From DATAAP01 sp041690495 (lineage in GTDB: Bacteria > Pseudomonadota > Alphaproteobacteria > CACIAM-22H2): a DNA stretch of 64,000 nucleotides. The notes under the pieces were generated by a model. That model searched no databases and was not told the origin of the DNA. It saw only the letters and a list, made by a program, of their open reading frames with translations. The position numbers were made by a program, and so were the translations under genes. Below are positions 7,065 to 15,589 of the stretch, piece after piece; the first letter of the stretch is position 1, and every line of letters starts with the position of its first letter. Where the stretch lies: the NCBI GenBank assembly GCA_041690495.1, contig JAWLHE010000002.1, positions 186,001 through 250,000 on the forward strand. Reading direction: 5' to 3'.

Positions 7065-8126
7065 ATGAAGCAGCCCGCAATTCCCGCATTTGCCCGCAGC
7101 CGTTATTTCCGTCCCGCCTGGAGCCTTCTTGCACTGGCGCTGCTTGCCCTTGCCGGGCCGACCGCGGCGCAGGAGAAGACCCGGCTCGTCGTCTACAGCA
7201 CGCTCGAGGTCGAGCATATCGCCAAGTTCAAGGAGGCGTTCGAGGCTGACAATCCCGACATCGAGATCGTCTGGGCGCGGGACTCGACCGGCGTCCTGAC
7301 CGCGCGCCTGCTGGCGGAGAAGGCCAATCCGCGCGGCGACGCGATCTGGGGCCTCGCCGTCACCAGCATGCTGCTGCTCGACAAGGAAGGGATGTTGCAG
7401 CCCTACGCGCCCGCCAATCTCGCGGCGCTCAAGCCGAACTTCCGCGACCCCAAGAACCCGCCGCACTGGATCGGCATGGAGGCGTGGGCGGCGGCGCTGT
7501 GCTTCAACACCATCGAGGCGGAGAGGCTGGAACTGAAGCGGCCGCAGTCGTGGTTCGACCTGCTCGACCCCGCCTACAAGGGCCGGCTCGTGATGCCGCA
7601 CCCGGCCTCGTCGGGCACCGGTTATTTCCACGTCTCGGCCTGGATCCAGATGTTTGGCGAGGAGCGCGCCTGGCGGTTCATGGATGCGCTGCACGAGAAC
7701 ATCGCGGTCTATCAGCATTCCGGCGCCGCACCGTGCCGCGCCGCGGCAACCGGCGAGTATCCGGTCGGGATATCCTACGAGCTGGCCGGCGCCAATGCGA
7801 AGCAGACCGGGGCGCCTATCGATACGCTGCTGATGAAGGAGGGCGGGGGCTGGGACATGGACGCGGCCGGCATCCTTAGGGGCACGCGCAATCTCGCCAC
7901 CGCGCAGCGGCTGATGGACTGGGCAGCGAGCCGCAAGGCCAACGAGCTGTACAGCCGTTACGTCAGCCAGGTGGCGATCGATGGCATTTCTTCGCCGCGG
8001 CCGTTCTATCCGGAAGGCGTCGCCGAATCGATGATCAGGAACGACTTCGCCTGGGCGTCCGAGAACCGCGCGCGCATTCTCGCGGAATGGCAGCGCCGCT
8101 ACGAGGGCAAGGCGGCGCAGCGGTAG
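7065..8126 (+). CDS. ABC solute-binding protein, AEP/iron(III)-type family, under TPP riboswitch
   Basis: A 353-residue periplasmic binding protein with a long signal peptide ending at TAAQ. The start of the mature part (LVVYSTLEVEHIAKFKEAFE) is typical of the extracellular solute-binding family that includes 2-aminoethylphosphonate-type, Fe(III)-type and thiamine (ThiB-like) binders. No permease or ATPase gene is next to it, so it is an orphan here. Sequence family alone would suggest phosphonate or iron, but the TPP riboswitch directly upstream points to thiamine or a thiamine precursor (inference). The start is fixed by the riboswitch-embedded ribosome-binding site. Confidence 0.88.
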   Translation: MKQPAIPAFARSRYFRPAWSLLALALLALAGPTAAQEKTRLVVYSTLEVEHIAKFKEAFEADNPDIEIVWARDSTGVLTARLLAEKANPRGDAIWGLAVTSMLLLDKEGMLQPYAPANLAALKPNFRDPKNPPHWIGMEAWAAALCFNTIEAERLELKRPQSWFDLLDPAYKGRLVMPHPASSGTGYFHVSAWIQMFGEERAWRFMDALHENIAVYQHSGAAPCRAAATGEYPVGISYELAGANAKQTGAPIDTLLMKEGGGWDMDAAGILRGTRNLATAQRLMDWAASRKANELYSRYVSQVAIDGISSPRPFYPEGVAESMIRNDFAWASENRARILAEWQRRYEGKAAQR

Positions 8127-8191
8127 CGAAGGCTGGAACCGCGCCGCATGGCCTGCGTTGTGCGGGGAAAGCTCGCCCGGATGGCTTGGAC

Positions 8192-8530
8192 ATGGCTGGA
8201 AAATCGCAGTCAAGGACACGCCGCGCCACTCGCCGGCCGGCCAAAGCCAAGAAGCCCGCGCCGCGCAAATGGTCGGCGCAGGTCATGCAGCGCAGCGACG
8301 CGCTCGATCTCGAGTCGAACGTGTTCAAGTCGCGCGATCCGCACCGCATTGCGCTGTCGCTCAAGCGTTCGGCCGAGCGCAGCAGGCGGCGCAAGGCGGG
8401 CCCGTACCAGTCGGCGATGTCGATGCTGACCTTCTACATCAACCGCGCCGGGAAGAACCTGCCGGCCCGCGACCGGCGCGTGCTCGAGCGCGCCAAGGAC
8501 GAGCTGCGCGCGGTGTTCGGTCGCGCCTAG
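8192..8530 (+). CDS. DUF3175 small basic protein
   Basis: A 112-residue protein with a Lys/Arg/Pro-rich N-terminus followed by a core that I recognise as DUF3175: the W-S-A-Q-V stretch, DALDLESNVFKSRDP, SLKRSAERS and SAMSMLTFYINRAGKNLP. Function is unknown; the strongly basic N-terminus suggests nucleic-acid contact (inference). It starts 66 bases after the binding-protein gene; whether the riboswitch also affects it is unclear. Confidence 0.85.
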   Translation: MAGKSQSRTRRATRRPAKAKKPAPRKWSAQVMQRSDALDLESNVFKSRDPHRIALSLKRSAERSRRRKAGPYQSAMSMLTFYINRAGKNLPARDRRVLERAKDELRAVFGRA

Positions 8531-8583
8531 TGCTCTGCTTCGGGTTCGTGCCAGACTGCGGCGCACCCGAAGCGGAGAAAAAC

Positions 8584-9264
8584 ATGGCGGCCCAGCAGAT
8601 CGGTGTCAGCGACGCGCTCTACGACTACATGCTCTCGGTGTCCTCGCGAGAGCCCGACGCGCTGCGCCGGCTGCGCGAGGAAACCAGGGGCATGAAGTTC
8701 GACTTCTGGCAGATCACGCCGCCGCAGGGCCAGATTCTTGGCCTGCTGGTCGAGCTGACCGCGGCGCGCAAGTTGCTCGAGGTGGGCGTCTATACCGGCT
8801 ACAGCTCGATCTCGATGGCGCTGGCGCTGCCGCCGGGCGGCAGGCTGGTGGCGCTCGACATCAGCGAGGAGTTCACGGCCGTGGCGCGGCGCTACTGGAA
8901 GGAGGCCGGCGTCGACGATCGCATCGAGCTGCGGCTGGCTCCCGCGGTTGAATCGATGGACCGGATGCTGCAAGCGGGCGAGGCGGGTACGTTCGATCTT
9001 GTGTTCATCGACGCCGATAAGCCGAACTACACGAACTACTACGAGCGCGCGCTGCGGCTCGTGCGCAAGGGCGGGCTGATCCTGATTGACAACACGCTGT
9101 TCTCCGGCCGCGTCCTCGATCCCGACAATCCGGCCTACGAGCCGTGGCGGCGCGAATGGACGCTCGGCGTCATGGCCTTCAACAAGGCCCTGCACCACGA
9201 CGAGCGCGTGACCATGGCAATGACCCCGATCGGCGATGGGCTCACGTTCTGCCGCAAGCGGTGA
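8584..9264 (+). CDS. Class I O-methyltransferase (CCoAOMT/COMT-like)
   Basis: A 226-residue cytoplasmic, metal-dependent O-methyltransferase. The SAM motif LLEVGVYTGYSSISMA, the VFIDADKPNY motif whose Asp binds metal and donates to SAM, and the later LIDNTLFSGRV motif with the second Asp are all present, as in caffeoyl-CoA and catechol methyltransferases. Length matches the bacterial family (210-230 aa). The ATG at 8584 is the first in-frame start after the stop of the DUF3175 gene and lies before the conserved N-terminal helix. The natural acceptor cannot be told from sequence. Confidence 0.9.
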   Translation: MAAQQIGVSDALYDYMLSVSSREPDALRRLREETRGMKFDFWQITPPQGQILGLLVELTAARKLLEVGVYTGYSSISMALALPPGGRLVALDISEEFTAVARRYWKEAGVDDRIELRLAPAVESMDRMLQAGEAGTFDLVFIDADKPNYTNYYERALRLVRKGGLILIDNTLFSGRVLDPDNPAYEPWRREWTLGVMAFNKALHHDERVTMAMTPIGDGLTFCRKR

Positions 9265-9282
9265 GGCCGCCGGCGCGGCGGC

Positions 9283-9708
9283 TCAGTCGACGAGGCTCGC
9301 GTCGAGGGTGATCTTTGTGTTGAGCAGTTTCGAAACGGGACAGCCCGCCTTCGCCTTTCCGGCGAGCTCCTCGAACGTCGCCTTGTCGACGCCCGGAATC
9401 TTGGCGCGCAGGGTCAGATGCACGGCGGTGATGGCGAAGCCGTCGGCCTGCTTCGCCAGCGTCACGTCCGCCCTCGTATCCATCTGATCGGCTCTCAGCT
9501 TCGCCTCTCCAAGGATCAGCGACAGCGCCATGGTGAAGCAGCCGGCATGCGCCGCGCCGATCAGCTCCTCCGGATTGGTGCCGGGCTTGCCCTCGAAGCG
9601 GCTGGCAAAGCCATAGGGATAGTCCTTGAGCGCGCCGCTCTGGGTCGAGATCGCACCCTTGCCGTCCTTGAGCCCGCCTTGCCAGGTGGCAGAACCGTGA
9701 TTCTTCAT
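9283..9708 (-). CDS. OsmC-family peroxide reductase
   Basis: A 141-residue OsmC/Ohr-superfamily protein that reduces organic hydroperoxides through two cysteines. The peroxidatic Cys is in HAGCFTMAL and the second in AGCPVSKLL; the N-terminal ATWQGGLKDGKG and the NPEELIGAAHAGC segment mark the OsmC rather than the Ohr branch. The start at 9708 (MKNHGSATW) matches the family N-terminus. It lies 63 bases downstream of phnE on the same strand and may be a read-through member of that operon. Confidence 0.92.
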   Translation of the reverse strand: MKNHGSATWQGGLKDGKGAISTQSGALKDYPYGFASRFEGKPGTNPEELIGAAHAGCFTMALSLILGEAKLRADQMDTRADVTLAKQADGFAITAVHLTLRAKIPGVDKATFEELAGKAKAGCPVSKLLNTKITLDASLVD

Positions 9709-9771
9709 CCGAATGTCTCCCGGTATCGATCCGGCCATTGTGCCGGTCCCGCGGGATGGCGACAAGGTAGA

Positions 9772-10575
9772 CTAACGGATCATCGCGCGCAGCTTGGACG
9801 AGATCAGGTCGGCGCCGAGCACGAGGATGAGGATAACGAGTACGCAGGTCGCGGTGTCCTCGTACTTGAACAGCTTCATCGAGCTGATCAGCTCGAATCC
9901 GATGCCTCCGGCGCCCACCATGCCGAGCACGGTCGAGACGCGAATGTTCGTCTCGAAGCGGTAGAGGATGACGCCCACCCAGTTGGGCAGCACCTGCGGC
10001 ACGACGCCGAAAGCGATGCGCTGAACCGTGCCCGCACCGGCCGCGCGCAGCGCGTCCAGCGGACCTTCGTCAATCTCCTCGATTGCCTCGGCGAAGAACT
10101 TGCCGAGCATGCCGGCGCCGTGGATGGCGATCGCCAGCACGCCCGCGAACGGCCCGAGCCCGACCGCCGCGACGAAGATCAGGGCGAGGATGATCTCGTT
10201 GATGCCGCGCATCACGTTCAGCACCTGGCGCAGCGCGTGGAAGATCCCGGCATGCGGCGACAGGTTGCGCGCGGCGAAGAAGCAGACCGGCAGGGCGAGA
10301 ACCACACCGAGCAGAGTGCCCCACAGCGCGATCTGCACCGTCTCGATGGCCGGCTGGATCAGGTACTGCGCATAGGACCAATTGGGCGGCAGCATGCGGC
10401 CGAGGAAATCGGCAATCCAAGGCCAACCCTCGACGAACGTGGTGATGCTGAGCTGGGTACCGGCGCCGGACCACCACAGCACGCCGAGCGTGATGAGTCC
10501 GACCGGCAGCATGATCCACCAGCCGAGCGGCCCGGCTGGCGGGTTTGCGACGAAGCGCAGTCCGGCGATGCTCAT
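9772..10575 (-). CDS. phnE: Phosphonate-type ABC transporter permease
   Basis: A 267-residue inner-membrane permease of the PhnE family, with about six helices and the permease EAA loop (AAGAGTVQRIAFGVVPQVLP) that docks the ATPase. It would move phosphonates, or phosphate or phosphite in some relatives. The start is one base after the phnC stop, so the two genes are coupled. It completes a phnD-phnC-phnE set transcribed right to left. No second permease gene is seen, consistent with a PhnE homodimer. Confidence 0.92.
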   Translation of the reverse strand: MSIAGLRFVANPPAGPLGWWIMLPVGLITLGVLWWSGAGTQLSITTFVEGWPWIADFLGRMLPPNWSYAQYLIQPAIETVQIALWGTLLGVVLALPVCFFAARNLSPHAGIFHALRQVLNVMRGINEIILALIFVAAVGLGPFAGVLAIAIHGAGMLGKFFAEAIEEIDEGPLDALRAAGAGTVQRIAFGVVPQVLPNWVGVILYRFETNIRVSTVLGMVGAGGIGFELISSMKLFKYEDTATCVLVILILVLGADLISSKLRAMIR

Positions 10576-10576
10576 G

Positions 10577-11401
10577 TCAGGCCTCCATCTCGCGCAGGGC
10601 GGCGTCCGCGTCGGCGCTGCGGGCGCGGCGATCATGGATGCGCCGCGCGGCGTCGAGGATGTTGGGGTCGTCGAGACCGGGATAGATGCGGCGGATCACG
10701 TCGGCGTTGACGCCGGACGGCGCGCCGTCATAGACGACCTCGCCGGCCGAGAGGCCGACGATGCGCTCGCCGAACTCCAGCGCATAGTCGATCTGGTGCA
10801 GGTTGCACAGCACCGCGATGTTGGATTCCTTGCAGCTCTTCCTGAGATAGGAGAGGACGATGCGCGAGGTCTTCGGGTCGAGGCTGGCGACCGGCTCGTC
10901 CGCCAGCATGACCTGCGGCTGCTGCGCCAGCGCGCGGGCGATGCCGACGCGCTGCTGCTCGCCGCCGCTGAGCCGGTCGGCGCGGTTCCGCGCCTTGTGC
11001 ACGAGGTTGACCTGCTCGAGGCAGTGCATGGCGATCTTCACGTCGGTGTCGGGGAAGAGCTGAAGCACGGTCATGATCGGCGACAGGTCGGCCATCCGCC
11101 CGACCAGCACGTTCTTCAGGACCGACAGCCGCTTCACCAGATTGTGCTGCTGGAAGATCATCGCCACCTTGCGGCGGAGCATGCGCAAGTCGCGCCCGCT
11201 GGAGGCGAATGCGGTGCCGTCGATCGCGACTTCGCCGCTGGTCGGCTCGGTGAGGCGGTTGATGCAGCGCAGCATGGTGGACTTGCCGGCGCCGCTAGGC
11301 CCGAGCACGACGACAAACTCGCCCGGCTGTATCGACAGGCTCACGTCGTGCAGGGCGCGGTATTTCCCGTAGCTCTTGCCGAGCCCGCGGATCTCGATCA
11401 T
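10577..11401 (-). CDS. phnC: Phosphonate-type ABC transporter ATP-binding protein
   Basis: A 274-residue ATPase of the PhnC family. Visible are Walker A GPSGAGKST, the Q-loop (FQQHNLV), the LSGGEQQRVGIARAL signature and Walker B LADEPVASLD, followed by the switch His. It drives uptake through PhnE with the PhnD binding protein. There is a 125-base GC-rich interval with an assembly gap between phnD and this gene, but the reading frame here is intact and starts normally. Confidence 0.95.
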   Translation of the reverse strand: MIEIRGLGKSYGKYRALHDVSLSIQPGEFVVVLGPSGAGKSTMLRCINRLTEPTSGEVAIDGTAFASSGRDLRMLRRKVAMIFQQHNLVKRLSVLKNVLVGRMADLSPIMTVLQLFPDTDVKIAMHCLEQVNLVHKARNRADRLSGGEQQRVGIARALAQQPQVMLADEPVASLDPKTSRIVLSYLRKSCKESNIAVLCNLHQIDYALEFGERIVGLSAGEVVYDGAPSGVNADVIRRIYPGLDDPNILDAARRIHDRRARSADADAALREMEA

Positions 11402-11526
11402 GGCGTCTGCTCCCCGGGATGCGGCCCCGGCAGGGCGCGGGCCGGCGGGGGCCGGCCCCGCCGACGTNNNNNNNNNNCGCCCGGGGATGCGGCCCCGCGC
11501 GGCCCGGGCCGCGCGGGGCCCGCCCC
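11402..11526. other. GC-rich phnD-phnC spacer containing an assembly gap
   Basis: Ten Ns (11468-11477) interrupt an extremely GC-rich spacer. The sequence gggatgcggccccg occurs on both sides (from about 11417 and about 11483), and each copy is followed by self-complementary GC-rich DNA. This fits either a stable hairpin repeat that stalled sequencing or a join made by the assembler. The true length of the spacer is unknown. Confidence 0.8.
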
Positions 11527-12390
11527 TTACTTCTGCTTCTTCAGGTCGATATTGGCGAGTTTCGCGGTCTCGCGCACGACGTCATAGGCGGCGTCGCTAG
11601 TCTCGCGGAAGCCGTTGAGCTTGCCCTGGTCCGACCAGTTGAGGTTCTTGACCGACAGGAACGCCGCCTTGACCTTCTTCTTGAGATCGTCGGGCAGGTC
11701 CTTGCGCCAGACCATCGGCGATTCCGGGATCGGTGCCGACCGCCACACGACGTGGATCTGGTCGGCCTTGATGTGGCCCTTCTTGATCGCCGCGTCGAGG
11801 ATGCGGTCGGCGATGGTGGCGGCGTCGACCTTGCCGTTGGCGACGGCGACGGCATTGGCGTCATGGGCGCCGGTGAAGATCACGTTCTTGAAGTCGCGCT
11901 TCGGCTCGATGCCCGCCTTGAGCAGACCGGCAAGCGGGAAGGCATAGCCCGAGGTCGAGGCGGGATCGACGAAGGCGAAGTTGCGGCCCTTGAGGTCGTC
12001 GATGGTTTTGATGCCGCTCGTCTTCTGCGTGATGATCTGGCTGTGATAGAAGGTGCGGCCGGATTTCGCCGTCTCGGCGATCACGAACGCCTCGACTGGC
12101 GTCACGGTCGTCGCCAGCACGTAGGAGAACGGTCCGAGATAGGCGATGTCGAGATGCTTGGCGCGCAGCGCTTCGATCACGCCGTTGTAGTCGGTGGCGA
12201 CGAAGCCCTGGACCTTCATACCGAGGTTCTTCTCGACGGCTTCGAGGATGTCCTTGCTCTGTGCGAGCATGGCGCGCGAGTCCTCGGACGGGATCAGCCC
12301 GACCCTGAGGACCTGGGCGCCCGCGGGCGCGGCGAAGGCCATGACGATTGCGGCTGCAATCGCGGACAGGAACTTGCTTGGTGATCTCAT
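11527..12390 (-). CDS. phnD: Phosphonate-type ABC transporter substrate-binding protein
   Basis: A 287-residue periplasmic protein: signal peptide ending at PAGAQ, then LRVGLIPSEDS, the start of the PhnD/PtxB family (phosphate/phosphite/phosphonate binding). The internal DIAYLGPFSYV and the FAFVDPASTSGYAFP segments form the ligand pocket in relatives. A GGAGG ribosome-binding site precedes the ATG. It heads phnDCE and is preceded by the alcohol dehydrogenase gene in the same direction. Confidence 0.93.
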   Translation of the reverse strand: MRSPSKFLSAIAAAIVMAFAAPAGAQVLRVGLIPSEDSRAMLAQSKDILEAVEKNLGMKVQGFVATDYNGVIEALRAKHLDIAYLGPFSYVLATTVTPVEAFVIAETAKSGRTFYHSQIITQKTSGIKTIDDLKGRNFAFVDPASTSGYAFPLAGLLKAGIEPKRDFKNVIFTGAHDANAVAVANGKVDAATIADRILDAAIKKGHIKADQIHVVWRSAPIPESPMVWRKDLPDDLKKKVKAAFLSVKNLNWSDQGKLNGFRETSDAAYDVVRETAKLANIDLKKQK

Positions 12391-12469
12391 TGTTTCCTCC
12401 CGGTTTCCTTGCTGGTGGTCGTATCGTGGTTGTCGCGCAGGCTCCTTGTGATCGCTTCGTGTGACGTTC

Positions 12470-13585
12470 TTAGCGTGCGGCGACGCTGCGCAGCGGCGCC
12501 GGCGCGATCAGCGCCTCGCGGCGGCCGATATAGTTGCGGCCGCGCTCGCCCTGGAATGCCGCGTCGATGAGGCCGTTCCAGTCCGTCTGCGCTATGCCGT
12601 AGCTCGCGGCTTCGGTCGATACGTCGAGGCTCTCCAGGAACGCGTCGAGCTGGCGTGCCCCGCGTTCCAGGTCGGGGCCGAAGATCCGCTGCAGCGTCTC
12701 GTCGCAGGCGCGGCTTGCGCCGATGGCGCCCCGCATGACCATCGGCAGGGTGAACGAGCAGGCGATGCCGTGCGGCGTGCCGTGGTGCAGGGTCAGGTGG
12801 TAGGACAGCGAGTGCGCCAGTGCCGTCCGCGTGTTGGAGAAGGCGAGGCCGGCGAACAGGGCGGCGCGCGCCATGCGTTCGCGCAGCTCCGCATTGCGGA
12901 GATCACGCGCGAGCAGCGGCAGATGGGCCATCACCTCGCGTGCCGCGAATTCGGCGAGCGCGGACGACACCGGGTTGGCGTTCACGTTCCAGATGCTCTC
13001 CAGCGCGTGCGACAGCGCGTCGAGGCCCGAGCTGACGGTGACGCCGCGCGGCGCATCCAGCGTTAGCAGCGGATCGACGAGCGCGCAGGTCGGATAGAGC
13101 GAGGGGTGCGACAGGGAGTACTTCTTCTTGGCGTCGGTATCCCATACGGTCGCCCAGCAGGTGACCTCGCTGCCGGTGCCCGCGGTGGTCGGCACGGCGA
13201 TGATCGGTGTCGCGTGCAGCGCGCCGGCGCCTTTGCCGGTTTCGAGAAATGTCCTGACCCGGGTGAAGTCGTCGCCAGCGGCGGCGAGGACCTTGGCGGC
13301 GTCCATGACCGAGCCGCCGCCGATCGCGACGATTGCCGCGACCGGCTCCTTGCCCAGCAGGCTGCTGCAGGATTGCGTCAGGGTCGCGAAATCAGGATTG
13401 GGTCCGATGTTGCGGACGACAGCAACGGGCTTTCCGGCAAGCGTTGCCGTCCGCTGGACCAGCGCATCGAAGGCGCTCTCGCCATAGGTGACCAGACAGT
13501 AGGACCGTCCCGCGACCGCCGCGCCGAGCTGCTCGAAGACGCCCGCGCCGAACCGCACGTCCACCGGGTTCGTGTACCGCCACAT
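12470..13585 (-). CDS. Iron-containing alcohol dehydrogenase, phosphonate-linked
   Basis: A 371-residue group III (iron-type) alcohol dehydrogenase. The NAD-binding IVAIGGGSVMDAAK motif, the VPTTAGTGSEVT stretch and metal-binding residues around GLDALSHALES and the later HSLSYHLTLHHGTPHG are all present. It is first in the phnDCE operon and divergent from a LysR regulator, so it probably acts on the transported phosphonate or its aldehyde (phosphonoacetaldehyde reductase-like enzymes occur in this family). That substrate is inference. No C-P lyase or phosphonatase is seen in the window. Confidence 0.88.
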   Translation of the reverse strand: MWRYTNPVDVRFGAGVFEQLGAAVAGRSYCLVTYGESAFDALVQRTATLAGKPVAVVRNIGPNPDFATLTQSCSSLLGKEPVAAIVAIGGGSVMDAAKVLAAAGDDFTRVRTFLETGKGAGALHATPIIAVPTTAGTGSEVTCWATVWDTDAKKKYSLSHPSLYPTCALVDPLLTLDAPRGVTVSSGLDALSHALESIWNVNANPVSSALAEFAAREVMAHLPLLARDLRNAELRERMARAALFAGLAFSNTRTALAHSLSYHLTLHHGTPHGIACSFTLPMVMRGAIGASRACDETLQRIFGPDLERGARQLDAFLESLDVSTEAASYGIAQTDWNGLIDAAFQGERGRNYIGRREALIAPAPLRSVAAR

Positions 13586-13683
13586 AGCCGTGCCGCTCCT
13601 GCCGATCCTTGTTGCCAAGACTGTGCGGGCGGTGCTCCTATAAATCCAATTCAATTTTCGTACATGATCCATAGAGGAAATCT
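13586..13683. promoter_or_regulatory. Divergent promoter region between the alcohol dehydrogenase operon and its LysR gene
   Basis: A 98-base interval, A/T-rich on its right side (around ataaatccaattcaatttt), sits between the two divergent starts. This is the usual place for a LysR-type regulator to bind and control the opposing operon. No clear T-N11-A palindrome could be assigned by eye. Confidence 0.5.
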
Positions 13684-14586
13684 ATGAGATACAGCCAGCT
13701 CCGCTCCTTTCACGCCGTTGCCGAGTGCGGCAGCTTCACCGCCGCCGCGCAGCGCTGCCGGGTCAGCCAACCGACGATCACGACCCAGGTGAGATCGCTG
13801 GAAGCCGGATTCTCGGTCGAGCTGTTTGCGCGTCGCGGCCGCCGCGTCGAGCTCACCGACGCTGGGCGCGGCCTGTTCGAGATCACGCGGCGGATGTTCA
13901 GCCAGGAGACAGAGGCGCTCGACTTCCTCAACGAGTGCCGCGACCTTCGCACCGGCCATCTGCGGGTCGGCGCGGTCGGCCCGTATCACGTCACCGACAT
14001 GCTGGTCGCCTTCAACCGGAACTTTCCCGGGCTCTACGTCTCGGTCCGCATCGGCAACTCGCAGGCCATGGTGCGCGAGCTGGTCGAGTACAAGACCGAT
14101 GTCGCCGTGCTCGCGCATATCGACCCGGACGCGCGGCTGGTCGCGGTCCCGTACGCGCGTACCGAGGTCGTCGTCTTCGCCAGCCGTGCGCATCCGCTGG
14201 CGCGCAAGTCGCGGATCAGGCTCGCCGATCTCGACGGGCTGCCGATGATCGTGCGCGAACCGGGGTCGACCACGCGGCGCGCGATGGACGCGGCTCTGCA
14301 GAAGGCGGGCGTACACCCGCGCATCGTCATGGAGATCGGCAGCCGCGAATCGATCCGCGAGGCGGTCGCCAAGGGCATTGGCCTCGGCAGCGTTTCGGAG
14401 GCCGAGTACATACCGGATCCGCGCCTCAAGGCGCTGCGTGTCGCCGACGCGGAAATCTACACCTACGCGCACGTGGTCTATCTGCGCGAGCGCCAGAATG
14501 CGCGCCTGGTGCGCGCCTTCCTGTCCGTCCTGCCGCCGTTGTTGACGCAGGAGGGCAGGCGCGCGCTCAAGGCCGCAGCGGCGTGA
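13684..14586 (+). CDS. LysR-family transcriptional regulator
   Basis: A 300-residue LysR regulator: N-terminal winged helix (residues 3-62, with SFTAAAQRCRVSQPTITTQVRSLE), linker helix, then a periplasmic-binding-protein-like effector domain (about 90-295). It is divergent from the alcohol dehydrogenase/phnDCE operon, which is its likely target; the effector may be a phosphonate or its breakdown product (inference). A GAGG ribosome-binding site lies just before the ATG. Confidence 0.93.
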   Translation: MRYSQLRSFHAVAECGSFTAAAQRCRVSQPTITTQVRSLEAGFSVELFARRGRRVELTDAGRGLFEITRRMFSQETEALDFLNECRDLRTGHLRVGAVGPYHVTDMLVAFNRNFPGLYVSVRIGNSQAMVRELVEYKTDVAVLAHIDPDARLVAVPYARTEVVVFASRAHPLARKSRIRLADLDGLPMIVREPGSTTRRAMDAALQKAGVHPRIVMEIGSRESIREAVAKGIGLGSVSEAEYIPDPRLKALRVADAEIYTYAHVVYLRERQNARLVRAFLSVLPPLLTQEGRRALKAAAA

Positions 14587-14613
14587 GCTGCTCCAGATCC
14601 ACTGACCCTGTCG

Positions 14614-14707
14614 CCCGCGGACTTGATCCGCGGGCCCAAGGCGCTCTCGGCCCGGAACCGGTTCTTTCGTCACGGTGGCAATGGATGCCCGGATCAAGTC
14701 GGGGCAT
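14614..14707. repeat. Pair of REP-like palindromes (copy B)
   Basis: Two elements flank about 50 bases: CCCGCGGA-cttga-TCCGCGGG (14614-14634) and, in opposite orientation, ATGCCCGGATCAAGTCGGGGCAT (14685-14707). They share the GGACTTGATCC core with the palindrome at 6812-6834. The paired, inverted arrangement resembles the bacterial REP/BIME type of intergenic repeat. Confidence 0.6.
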
Positions 14708-14764
14708 GACAGTTTGTTGGTGCTGATGGGTGGACGTGGCGGAACCAGTGCGTATGATCTTGCC

Positions 14765-15589
14765 ATGAAACCCGTTTCCCTCGACGACCTAATCGCGCCC
14801 ATCCAGCATGGCACCTTGCTGGCGATCCCGCCGGATTACAGCGGCGTCTCCATGGCCGCGACGCGCGCCCTGATCCGCCGCGGCGTGGGCGGCCTGCGCC
14901 TCGTCGCGGTGCCGACCAGCGGGCTGCAAGCGGAACTTCTGATCGGCGCCGGTCTGGCCGACGAACTGGAGGCGGCGGCCGTGCTCCTTGGCGAGCTCGG
15001 GCCGGCGCCGCGCTTCGCGGCCGCGGTGACGTCCGGCCGGTTGCGCATGAAGGACACGACGTGCCCGGCGCTGCACGCGGCGCTGCAGGCGACCGAGAAG
15101 GGCGTGCCGTTCATGCCGCTGCGCGGGCTGATCGGCAGCGACGTGCAGAAGAACCGCCCGGACTGGAAGATCGCCGAGAATCCGTTTGCACCGGAAGGCA
15201 CGCGCGATCCCATCGTTTTCCTGCCGGCGATGCAGCCCGACGTGGCGCTGTTCCACGCGACCAAAGCCGACCGCGACGGCAATGTCTGGATCGGCCGTCG
15301 GCGCGAGCTCGTGACCGCAGCGCACGCCGCGAAACAGACCATCGTCACCGTCGAGGAAATCGTCGACGGCTCGCTGCTTGCCGACGAGGCGACGGCCGCC
15401 GGCGTGCTGCCGTCGATCTATGTCAGCGCCGTCGCCGAGGCGAAGCAGGGCGCCTGGCCGCTGGGCCTGCAGGACCTCTACACCGTCGATGATGCCGAGA
15501 TCGCCCGCTACGCCGAGGCCGCCCGCACCGAGGCCGGCTTCCGCGACTGGCTCGCGCAGTTCATGGATGGCCGCAGGGCAGCGGCGTGA
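14765..15589 (+). CDS. CoA-transferase subunit A (IpdA/glutaconate type)
   Basis: A 274-residue protein of CoA-transferase family I, alpha subunit. Recognisable parts are the N-terminal sheet (GTLLAIPPDYSGVSMAATRALI), the GLRLVAVPTSGLQAELLIGAG stretch, the central MPLRGLIGSDV segment and the DVALFHATKADRDGNVWIG motif. It works as a heterodimer with the subunit B encoded from 15821. Such pairs move CoA between acids or, in the IpdAB branch, act as hydrolases on ring-containing CoA esters. The start at 14765 removes an extension that reads through a REP-like repeat. Confidence 0.88.
   Translation: MKPVSLDDLIAPIQHGTLLAIPPDYSGVSMAATRALIRRGVGGLRLVAVPTSGLQAELLIGAGLADELEAAAVLLGELGPAPRFAAAVTSGRLRMKDTTCPALHAALQATEKGVPFMPLRGLIGSDVQKNRPDWKIAENPFAPEGTRDPIVFLPAMQPDVALFHATKADRDGNVWIGRRRELVTAAHAAKQTIVTVEEIVDGSLLADEATAAGVLPSIYVSAVAEAKQGAWPLGLQDLYTVDDAEIARYAEAARTEAGFRDWLAQFMDGRRAAA

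Noticed and set aside
9418..10710. Plus-strand frame of 430 codons opposite osmC and phnE
   Set aside because: Antisense shadow with no domain; phnE and OsmC motifs are complete on the other strand.
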